From Rheum nobile (lineage: Eukaryota > Streptophyta > Magnoliopsida > Caryophyllales > Polygonaceae), in NCBI GenBank assembly GCA_027886185.1, contig WOAB01000093.1:1674001-1738000 (forward strand): a stretch of 64,000 bases of DNA. The letters are read 5' to 3'. Position 1 is the stretch's first letter; each line of letters begins with the position of its first letter. The translations under genes and the position numbers were made by a program. Under the pieces are notes generated by a model, which had not been told where the DNA came from, searched no databases, and saw only the letters and a program-made list of their open reading frames with translations. Shown in pieces: positions 42,727-53,200 of this stretch.

Positions 42727-45694
42727 TAGAGGTTAATCAATTGAATGAAAGATGAGAGATTCTTTGTTTTTCCACAATTAAAGTGAGAGAGAGTTCAGAG
42801 AGTTTCGTTACCCGGTATCTCCATTGATTTCGGCAAGATCTAGGTTTCCGATCATGGATGGAGAAGCACAGATGCAGTTGCTTGCTTAGCTGGCGCGATT
42901 GGCACAGAATTCAACCAATTCTCAGAGCGATCCACTGAATCTTGCGAATTCAGATAATTCAGGTACTTTGATTACTACTTTGCAATTCGATGGAAGAAAT
43001 TTCTTTGCTTGGAGTAGGCAAATTCGAATGGCATTAGGAACAAAGTTGAAATTAGGATTTCTGGATGGATCAACTGTGAAACCTGGAGATGATTCACCTG
43101 ATCTTGTGAGATGGAATCGTGCTGATGGAATGGTAGCATGTTGGTTGTTGAATTCAATGCTTCTAGAAATCTCGAACACTTTTGTGTATAAAGGATCGAC
43201 GAATGATCTCTGGAACGAAATAGTTGAAAGATATAGTCAAGGAAATGTGCCAATGGTGTTTCAATTGAAACAAGAAATCATGAGAACTATGCAGGGAAAT
43301 CTTTCTGTTACAGCTTACTACTCGAAACTCAAGAAGTGCTGGGATGAGTTAGATTTTTTTAATGGAATTCCAACATGTAGTTGTGGTACATTGGGAAAAT
43401 GTACTTGCAAAATACTGGAAAGAGTGCAACAGCTGGAGAGTCAAGATAAACTGATGATCTTTTTGGCCAACCTCAACAGTGATTTTGATTCATTAAAGAG
43501 TCAAATCATAGCAACTGAACCACTTCCTACAGTCAACAAGGCTTATTACACAGTAATGCAGGTTGAAAAACAGAAGGAAATTACAAATTCTATTCCTAAT
43601 TCAACTGCATTTATGGCTAGCAATGGTGGTCAAAGGACTAGCAATCAGAAGAGTAATGCTGGAGACAAGAAAGATAGTGGGAAAGGGAAAGGAGGTGACA
43701 AAAAGGTGTGCACTCACTGTAACAAAACTGGTCATAGCTTGGCAGAATGTTTTGAAGTCATTGGATACCCGGATTGGTATAAGGAAAAGAAGAATAAGAG
43801 TGTGCCGGGTCAGTCACTCAAGGTTGGTGCACATGTTGAGGTAGGACAACAGTTCAGTCCTCTTGATGATGAAGGTGATGCACAACATAGCAAAGGGAAA
43901 CAGATTGATGCTGGTCTTGTGCAGGCTGTCTGTCAGGAGATGCTCAAGGCTTTCAAAAGGAAGATGGTGCTTCCTTCAACAACTAACTTTGTAGGTAGTT
44001 CATTCATAAATCTAGCTACTCATAAGTTTAACAAAAATGAGTGGATTTTAGATACTGGAGCTACAGACCATATGACTCCTCACCTTGACTTGATGTTCAA
44101 TGTGAAGAGATTATCCACACCTATTCTTGTTAAGCTTCCAGATGGCACAGTCAAACAGGTATTTCAGGCAGGAGATGTTTGTTTAGGACCAGGTTTTGTG
44201 ATTGAGGAAGTTCTTCATGTAGCAAATTTCAAGTTTAATCTACTTTCTGTGAGTAAAGTTGTTGCTCAGAAAAATTTGCTGGCTTGCTTTAATTCATCTC
44301 ACTGTGCTTTACAGGACCGTTTGGGTAAATCAGTGATTGCTACAGGAAAGGCAAATGGAGGTTTATACAGGTTACAAGGAAAGGAGATTCAAACTGCTAC
44401 TAGCAATAAGGCTTGCTATTCTTCCAATGTTGAAGATAGTAGACATATTACTCATGATAGACTAGGACATATTTCCTTTTCTAGATTGAAATATGTGCTA
44501 GGATGTAATAATGGTAGCACTACAGATGATTTTTGTGACACATGTAGACTTGCTAAAATAAATCATTTGCCATTTCAAAACAGTGAAATCAAGACAAGTA
44601 GTTGTTTTGAGTTGATTCACATGGATTTGTGGGGACCTTACCACATTGCTTCTCTAACTGGAGAACATTACTTTTATACAATTGTGGATGATCTAAGCAG
44701 GGCCACCTGGACCTTTCTTCTTCATAACAAGCAGCAAGTACCTCTTGTCATAAAGAATTTTGTTGCCATGGTTAAGAATCAGTTTAATGTGGTTCCTAAG
44801 GGAATAAGGTCAAATAATGGGATAAAGATATTGAACAAGGAGATGACTGAGTTCTTTTCTGATTTAGGAATTGTACATCAGAGAAGCATGCCTTATAGAC
44901 CACAACAAAATGGTGTGGTTGAGAGGAAACACATGCATCTCATTGAGACAGCCAGGGCTCTTAGGTTACATGCCAATTTGCTAAAGGCTTTTTGGGGAGA
45001 GTGTGTCTTAGCAGCAACTTATTTGATTAATAAGATGCCCTTGGTTAGTACAGGTTGGAAGACCCCTTTTGAGATTTTGTTTCACAAATCACCTACATAT
45101 GACAATCTCAGGGTGATTGGTTGTTTATGTTATGGAGCTGTGACCAAAAGAGGTCATGATAAATTTGATCCTAAAGGAAGGAGAAGTGTACTCTTAGGAT
45201 ATCCTAGCCAACAGAAAGGTTACAGGCTCTATGATCTTACTACCAAAGAGATCTATCACAGCAGAGATGTCTTGTTTCATGAGACTAAATTTCCTTTCAG
45301 GAATGAGTGTTAACAGTCAATTGGTTTTGCTCCAGCAGTAGTATTTCATGCTTCAGTTGTTGATCAAGATGATTGTGATAACATTCTGCTTATACCTGAT
45401 ATTTCTGGAGATCAAAATGCAGTAAATCCAAGCATTAGTCAGTCTTCATCACCTAATTCTTTTCCTGCAGACATGTCAAATTCTGGTCAGTATCCTTCAC
45501 CAGTTTTGTCACATGAGGAAGTGTCTATTCCATCAGTTTCTTTATTTCTAGCTTCTGTGAATGATGGAGAGAATAGAAGGTCCACTAGACAAAGACATCT
45601 TCCTACATGGTCCAAGGATTATGTTCTGTCAGCAGTAGATATTAGCAGAGTTGATGAATCCAACAGAGAATATTATGCATCTTTGGCTCATGTC

Positions 45695-48169
45695 TGTAAT
45701 ACCCCTCATTTTTAGTAAGGGTATTTGGGTAATTTCCCAAACTCTCGTCAATTATTCGGGACGCGTTAGGCGAAGTTCGGATTTTTTGTAGCTCTTGTTC
45801 GATCTCTGTATTATTTCCCTGAGAGGTATAAAATACATTCGACGTATTTTCGGGGCTTAGAATATTTGTTTGGGTACAAATATATTATTACTGGGGTTTA
45901 GAACCCATGCCCATACCTTCTCCCGGGCAAAAGGGCGCAAAAAGGGAATTTCCGCGACCGCGGCAGAGCCGCCGCGATCGCGGAATAATCGTGCATTGGG
46001 GAGTTGGGCTTGAATTTTCCGCGACCGCGGCAGAACCCACCGCGACCACGGAAATGTGCAGAGTGCACAGTCGGGCATGCGAGCCACGCGTTCGTCGTCG
46101 CCGTCGATCTCTCGCTCCACCGTTGATCTTGTCGGGGCTGGCTCTCCTCCTTGGCTATAAATAGAGGCCGAAATGGAGGGTTTTGAGCACCCAGATCTGA
46201 GATCTCCCCTCTCACTCTCGTTTCTATAGTCGCCGGAGCTTCAAGCTCTCGCCGGAATTCTTGAGGAGTCGCCGGAGCCCTCGATGGAGGTGGTGGTGGC
46301 CAAGGAGCAGTGCATTGGAGGCGCAAGGTGCCCAGGAGTGGAAGCCGCCGCGAATCGAGCCCTTCCGAGTCGTCGTCGGTGAGTTTTTATCATTTTGGGT
46401 CGCCGGAGTTTTTAGCCGCGATGGCGGCTATGAACTACCGTGACCGCGGCAGTGACAATGTCGGCCGCGGCCGCTGTCACCAGTGCTAGCGGACATTCGT
46501 CCTCGACGACCGCGGTAGTGCCCGCCGCGACCGCGGATTGCTTTAGCAATCGCGATCGTGGCCTTGGGCGATCCGGTCTCAGTCGGGACTTCCATTCTTT
46601 AGATTTTGTTCGTCATTCTTTAGATTCGTATAGTTTATTATCGAATCTAACCTAGGGTTTCATTATGGGTCGTTCCGTAGGAATCTGTAATCCGAGTTCT
46701 GTTCCCGTTCCGGACCCAAAAACCCGTCTTCGTCAATCGTTCGTCTAGTCTAAGGCAAGTGGCGGTTCGCTCTTGCTTAATCATTCCATATTCTATTAAT
46801 TATCAATTGCTTTTAATTGTTAATTAAATCGGAGTGAACTGTTGTTTTCATTTGGGAGCAGATTTTATAAATAACATGATTAAAATGTGATATTATAATA
46901 GGTTGTATATATTGCTAGAAATAACGCTATTATATCTGTTATTATCGTGATGATATTGGTGTGGATTTAAATGTGAACTTTAATGCTAGATTAGCACGAG
47001 TATTCGTAGGAACGCTAATTCCTTATGAGGATTAATCGTTTCTTTATAACTCAGTATTAGTGGACCCAGTCTCTAAATGCTTTCCAGATCGTAAACTTTC
47101 GTAGTTACTCGATAGTATAAACTTTCGTAGTCATTCGAGACCATAAACTTTCGTAGTCATTCGAAACCGTAAACTTTCATAGTTACTCGAGATCGTAAAC
47201 TTTCGTAGTCACTCGATATCGTAAACTTTCGTAGTTACTCGAGATGATAAAATTATATAATAAAAGCTTCAACGTGAATGTGCGTTTTGAAATTAAATAA
47301 GATAAGTGCGGTTATGCACATAATTAATATACTCTCGGGCGAGAAGTACAACGTGGAAACCGCTCAGACTTCGATTAGAGTAAGTCATCCTTCCAAATCT
47401 GAATTCGCATTGCGCGGTGAGGTTGGTCGTGGACCCAAATGGTCAAGTCTTTTTAAAACGCTTGTGTGAAATATTAACGTTCCCAAACATTTGTCATACT
47501 TTCACGTAAGACTCAATCTTTTGGAGTCTTCTCTTCATATGTTTCCCATAAGGCTCAGTTCCTTTTTAGTGCTTGTCTAAACTTTAATCATTCCATGAAA
47601 GTTCCGGGTTATATATCGTTCCTTGGTTGTTATTCGAGGGACAATGATAGTAAACGGTTACGATCACTAGAACCATCTGTTTTTCCCTTGCATAGTCTTT
47701 CATTAGACTAACCAATCGGGTTTTATTCCTTGCATGGTTGGCTGGTGTCATCCGTCCTATACGGCACATCAGTGGTTGATTCCCGAAGACTCAAAGTAAC
47801 CGTTGAAGAAGAGACTTGCAGTTGCAGATTTAAGTGCCGGTATTTCAAAGTCGTTAAGTATTACTTTAAATGTATTTTTATAACCTAGTCATGTATTAGG
47901 TTTATTCTTAAAGTCTTCCGCTGTGTAATTTATGAGTTTTCCGCTGTAATTTCACTCTGTTGTAAAAACACTCCTCTCGTTTGATGAGAGATCTTTTAAT
48001 ATAAATGGTTGAGTTCCATTTAAAAATGTCTTCTGCTGTTTAACCTTAAGTTGTTTAAATGTGTTTATTTAAGATTAATTATTCCGATTAAAGCCTTGGA
48101 TGACATCGGACAACAACGTCTGAGGTCACTGGCATGTGGCATTTCCGACAATAAGTCGGGGGTGTTACA
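45695..48169 (+). mobile_element. Solo LTR (chromovirus-type family), 2475 bp, inside copia A
   Basis: TGTAATACCCC to TGTTACA with 5-bp duplications ATGTC at 45690-45694 and 48170-48174 and no internal region, so the body was removed by LTR-LTR recombination. A TATA box (ctataaatag) lies near 46156. gcgaccgcgg motifs recur in 45950-46560. It shares modules with the Tekay-type LTRs (aaggcaagtggcggttcgct; ggctggtgtcatccg). Confidence 0.92.
47091..47244. repeat. Tandem repeat of about 26 bp, six copies, in the solo LTR
   Basis: Unit gtaaactttcgtagttactc plus about six bases, with small variations. It is not found in the related solo LTR at 60038-62599. Confidence 0.9.
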
Positions 48170-49721
48170 ATGTCATGGCAGTATTTGAGCCTTCTAAGTA
48201 TTCAGAGGCTAAAGGCAAGCCTGAATGGGAAGAAGCTATGTCTAAAGAACTCGATGCATTAGAGAAAAATGGCACATGGGATTTAGTCTCTCTTCCTCCT
48301 AGACACAATGCTATAGGCTCTAAATGGGTTTATAAGGTGAAGTTTAAATCTGATGGGTTTGTTGAAAGACACAAGGCTAGATTGGTTGTGAAGGGTTTTA
48401 ATCAAAAGATTGGAAAAGATTACAAACACACATTTAGCCATGTGGCTAAATTACCCACTGTGAGGATAGTTTTGGCAACAACAATTGCCAAGGATTGGCC
48501 TCTTTTCCAACTAGATGTCAATAATGCCTTCCTACATGGTTTTTTGTAAGAGGAAATTTACATGAAAATACCAGAGGGGTATCACAAAGCACTTCCTGAT
48601 CAGGTTTATAAGTTGCAGCGTTCCTTATATGGATTAAAACAGGCCTCTCGGCAGTGGAATCATGAACTCACAAGTTTCTTAGGTTCTCTGGGATATCAAC
48701 AATCAGTTAATGACTATTCTCTGTTTACCAAAGCTGCTGGTGAGTCATTTACAGTGCTTTTAGTTTATGTTGATGATATATTGTTGACAGGAAATGATCT
48801 GGTTCAAATCAAGTCAGTCAAGGCTGCACTTCATGCTCAGTTTACTATTAAGGATTTAGGGGAAGCTAGGTATTTTCTGGGAATGGAGATACATCGACAA
48901 AGCACTGGTTTATATTTGAGCCAAAGGAAATATGTGCATGATATTCTCCTTGATGCTCAGATGTTAGATGCCAAAGCAACCACTTTTCCTTTACCCACTG
49001 GATTGAAACTCATTGATGAGTCTGGTGAATTGTTACATGATTCTGAAAAATTCAGGCGGCTTGTAGGGAGATTGTTATATCTTTCATTGACACGTCCTGA
49101 CATTAGCTATTTTGTACAACATTTATCACAGTTTGTGGCACAACCTAGGCAACCACACTGGCTTGCTGCTTTACATGTGCTCAAATATCTAAAAGGCAGT
49201 ATCAACAAAGGTTTATTTTACCATGTACAGACTGATCTTCAGGTGGTTGGTTTCTCAGATGCTGACTGGGGTTCCTGCTTGACCACAAGGCGATCTTTGA
49301 CAGGTTTTTGTGTGTTTCTTGGCTATGCTCTTGTGTCATGGAAGACTAAAAAGCAAGTCACCGTTTCCATATCTTCTGTTGAAGCCGAGTATCGCAGCAT
49401 GGCAGCCACGACAACTGAACTTGTTTGGACAAGTTTTATCCTTCATGATTTGCATATACCTGTGTCATTACCATTTACCCTCTTCTGTGACAACAAAGCT
49501 GCACAACCAATTGCCACCAACCCCTGTTTTCATGAGAGGACGAAGCATTTAGAGCTTGATTGCCATTTCACCAGAAAAAAGGTGCAGAGTGGCTTCCTCA
49601 AAACAGCATACATTCACACTAGCCTGCGGCTTGCGAATGTCATGACTAAACCTCTTAGTCGTGCTTAGCATGGTTTTTTTGTTCTCAAGTTGGGTTTCAC
49701 TGAACTTCCAACTTGAGGGGA

Positions 49722-50131
49722 TATAGGGTGTGTTCGGTGAGTGGTATTTGGGGGTTAAAGTGAGATGAAGTGAATTTAAGTTAGGGGGTAGTTTAAGCAA
49801 AAACTTAATCTAGGAAGGGGGACATTAGGCAAAAGGGGTAGTTTAAGTAGGAGTTGAAGTGGATATTTAAACTTCAACCCACTTAAACTCAAACACAGCT
49901 GAACGGAGCCATAGAGTTTATATCAGAATTTATTAGTTAACTATGATTTGTGTTTTAACCATAGGTAAGAGATTGGATTAAAAGTTAGTTGTGGTTAAGT
50001 GGACAGGTAAGCTACTTAAGCTGCAGCTTCTTTCTCTGTACTCTTTTAATGTCTCTCAATACAACAGAACTATCATTGAGTGTTCTTCATTTTTCCTCTC
50101 TTCGTTTCTTTCATTCAATCAGAATTCAAGA
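49722..50131 (+). repeat. 3' LTR of copia A (with MITE)
   Basis: 222 bp without the MITE. It ends 114 bp before the ATG of the UGT gene and 47 bp before its TATA box. Confidence 0.8.
49726..49910. mobile_element. Tourist-like (PIF/Harbinger) MITE, 185 bp
   Basis: Ends GGGTGTGTTCGG...GAACGGAGCC, with a 3-bp duplication ATA (49723-49725, 49911-49913). It sits four bases inside the 3' LTR of copia A; removing it restores the LTR start. Confidence 0.7.
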
Positions 50132-50178
50132 CTATACCAATCACCTGCAAAAGTATTGGAGTACTACACAAGCAGTTG

Positions 50179-50184
50179 TATAAA
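50179..50184 (+). promoter_or_regulatory. TATA box of the glycosyltransferase gene
   Basis: TATAAA, 67 bp upstream of the ATG, a normal plant spacing. Only 42 bp of original DNA remain between it and the copia target duplication. Confidence 0.75.
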
Positions 50185-50245
50185 TTCGGTTCGCTTTCAT
50201 TTGGTATACAAGTATCAACACATAAACAAAAAGAAAAGAAAGAAG

Positions 50246-53200
50246 ATGACGTTAGTCGCCACCGCAGCCACAGGCAAGGTACGCCGCCACGTGGCGGTGT
50301 GCCCGTTCCCGTTCTCCTCCCACCCGGCGACCCTCCTCCTACTCAGCCGCAAGATCGCCGCCTCCTCCCCCGACGTCCACATCAGCTTCTTCACCACCGC
50401 CGCCTCCGCCGCCGCGCTCTCGGCGTTGCTGCCGCCGGAGGGAGAGGAAGGCGCCGTCCGGATCCGGCACATCGACGACGGACTGGAGGGGGAGAGCGCG
50501 GCGGCGATCCACCCGCTGGAGGGCATGAGGAGGTTCATGGAGGCGGCCGGGGAGGGTTTAAGGCGGAGCATGGCGGCGGCGGAGGATGAGGCCGGGGTCA
50601 AGATCGGCTGTGTGGTGGCCGACGCCTTCCTCTCGTACGTCTGCCGGGATATTGCCGAGGAGAAGGCGGTGAAGTGGGTGGCGCTGTGGACCTCCGCCAC
50701 CGCTGCCTTGGTGGCGCATATGTACACTGATGAGCTGAGGAGCAGAGTCGGAGCTGAAGGTATTTTCGATTATTCCAAATTGATTCTTTCTTCGTGTAGA
50801 TTTTAATCGCAATTTTATATGTGCAGGAATAATTTTATTAAATTATTCAATTATAAATAGAAATAGTTATTACAAGTGAGTACGGATGAATGACAGCCTT
50901 TTTTTTTATATATTTATAAGGTAAGAATTAGATTTAGTATTAAGAAAAAATACAACAAAATAATTAAAAAGTCAAACATTCTAGGAAGATAAAAGAGTAA
51001 AATACTATAAAAATATTATCGGAAACCGTGTCATATAGATCAGTACAGAACGGATTACCATGACGTTGTACTCATCTAAATAAGGGATTTTTAGGATCTC
51101 AGTCACCTTGATGTTGCTCTTTCGTGGGATCTTTAAGAGCCTCGTACATGACCACAACTACGTCCGGAATAACTCAATCTCTACACTAGATTGACTCCAT
51201 AATTGTAAGAAAATATTGACATTCAAGCTTGAATCAACTAATAACAAAAATTTAGTGCTAATAAAAATTGTTCAAAAACAACGAAGTCATTTGTTGGTGG
51301 TAGTAGTTCACCTTTAATTTTTTACTTCCTCATCCAAAATAGACTCATTTTTTAATTGGGTCATTTTTCAAACGCATTTTCCTCTCTTTTTTTTTAAGGA
51401 AAAGCAAACCTGTAATTAGGGATGACAATCTCACCCGCACTCGATGGATATCCGACTCATCCGATCCGAAAAGTCGGGTGAAAATCCGAATAATGTTGGG
51501 TGATGGACGGACACGGATGAAGGTCTTTCACCCATCACCCGATACATCCGAAATATATATATAATTGTGTATCCTTAGTATAAAATTCACAAATATTTAA
51601 ACTTTATTTTATAGGTATTGTTATCATTTCCCATTCAAATATTACTTATGTTTTCAAAAACTTTTTTATAACATATTTATTTCATATTACTTATAATATT
51701 AACAATAATTTATGTATTACATGTCTTAAAATACATAAAATGGATATTATAAATTATATTAAATCGTTATTTTTAATCATTTATGAATGATCCGACCCAC
51801 CTGATTCACCCGATAGATGACGGATGAGTACACCCAAAAAAGTTAGCTGACCGGTGATAGATATAGCAATTTCATCCATCACCCGACCTTTGCCTGACTG
51901 TAATCTAAGCTTGTCGTGCAAGCTTTTTCAACATTTTTAATCAATTTTCTATTCATTTGTAAGAGAATCCTGCAAAACCAGCAGAACAAATCTTTTCAAT
52001 ATTTTTATTAAAACATCAATTCAAGGTTTAGGATAGCCAAGAATAAAAAAAATCTCAGGAAAATTGTTCGTAAATGTTTCCACAGTATCGAGTTCGATCA
52101 AGCGGTTCATGAATTGATTATCTTTTCTATTGTCCTTTGTCCAAGAAAAAGACGAGTTTGGTGGTTGATGGTTAGGTAGACATGGGTAAGTCAGGATCTG
52201 ATCTGAAATGGGTGGAACGAACTTTGTTATGCTATTTCGTTTTGTTTTGTTTTCCTTTTCAAAGCAGATTTGGAAGAGCGTTAGCAGGCTCGGTTTGAGA
52301 AAAAAATCCATATAGAATGTCATCAGCTAAATGCAATAGAGTTTAAAGAGGGGATTACGGAGATGGTTTTAGATCGAGTAAAATATTGGAGTTAGGTTTG
52401 AGTGTGGGTATTGTAATTTTGTTATGGGTTCAAGAAAAAAAGAGTTTCAATATTAAAGGTCGAAGCTTTTGGATTACAAGTCAAGAGTACAAGATTGATT
52501 TAGACATTAACATGGTTGCTTTCTCCATGTTTGGATTGTTCCATAGAAAAAGTAAGATCATAGATGTGAGAATATGGGTTCATTGTAGAGTTTATTAGTT
52601 TTTGGGGTTCACCCAGATTTCATAGTTTGGGGGTCACCCAGATTTCGTTGTAGATTTTTTGTGAAATTAGCTCATGTAGTGTTCTTGTATTGAAAGTAAG
52701 AACCTCCATTGGCGAGCATTTGCAACCTTCTCTGGCTTCAGATTTCATGATTTTGTCTTGGGAGGAAAAAGTTGTTTCTGGTGGTGGACAATGAAATATT
52801 GTTTGGTTTTGGTTCATATTTCTCTATAAGGTGGTTAGATGGTTGAGGGTTGGAGGTTGAAGGTTGAAGGTGGAAGATGGAAGGAAAGACAAACAGAAAG
52901 AGAGATGTTAAATGCTTATGCATATTTGAGTTTTAAATTTTAAAGTATTTTTAATTTTATGTTAAACCAATTATTTAAAGAGCACTGTTCAGGCACAAAT
53001 AGTGGTAATGTACTTTTCATGTGGACTTTTCATGAGGATGATACACATACCAGTTAACATGCACTTCAGGCAATTCCTTATTTAAAGAGCACTTCAGGCA
53101 CAAATAGTAGTAATGTAGTTTAAAGAGCACTGTTCTATTTTAAAAAAAATAGAATTTAATAATTTAAGAAAAGTCCAATAAAATGAGTATTGGAATAATA

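Larger units (their letters stand above)
42854..49668 (+). pseudogene. gag-pol polyprotein of copia A, three nonsense codons and a solo LTR inside
   Basis: A single-frame polyprotein. The ATG at 42854 is followed eleven codons later by TAG 42887-42889; other stops are TAA 45311-45313 and TAA 48547-48549. Order: N-terminal copia gag (WSRQIRMAL; RYSQGNVPMVFQLKQEI), a CCHC knuckle (CTHCNKTGHSLAEC), protease (WILDTGATDHMT), integrase zinc domain (HDRLGHISF ... CDTC) and core. Where most copies have an Asp, the integrase has Asn (IRSNNGIKIL), so the second catalytic residue looks lost. Reverse transcriptase (YVDDILLTGND) and RNase H (FSDADWGSC, SSVEAEYRSMA) follow, ending at 49668. The solo LTR at 45695-48169 splits the protein between integrase and reverse transcriptase; the frame rejoins exactly when one ATGTC copy is removed. 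Confidence 0.93.
42479..50131 (+). mobile_element. Ty1/copia retrotransposon A, carrying a solo LTR and a MITE
   Basis: LTRs 42479-42715 and 49722-50131 (the latter holds a MITE). Target duplication CTATA at 42474-42478 and 50132-50136. The primer site is directly after the 5' LTR. With these borders the LTR ends are TATAG...CAAGA rather than TG...CA. The placement is fixed by the exact 5-bp duplication, the primer site and the purine tract (cttgagggga) before the 3' LTR. LTR divergence is roughly 5% by hand count. Confidence 0.85.

Noticed and set aside
47091..47244. Regularly spaced repeats considered as a CRISPR-like array
   Set aside because: Plain tandem repeat without unique spacers, inside a plant LTR.
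49991..50806. An open frame that joins LTR sequence to the UGT start
   Set aside because: It begins with GTG, not ATG, and has no upstream ATG in frame; openness is by chance. Initiation at 50246 fits the TATA box and the family N-terminus.
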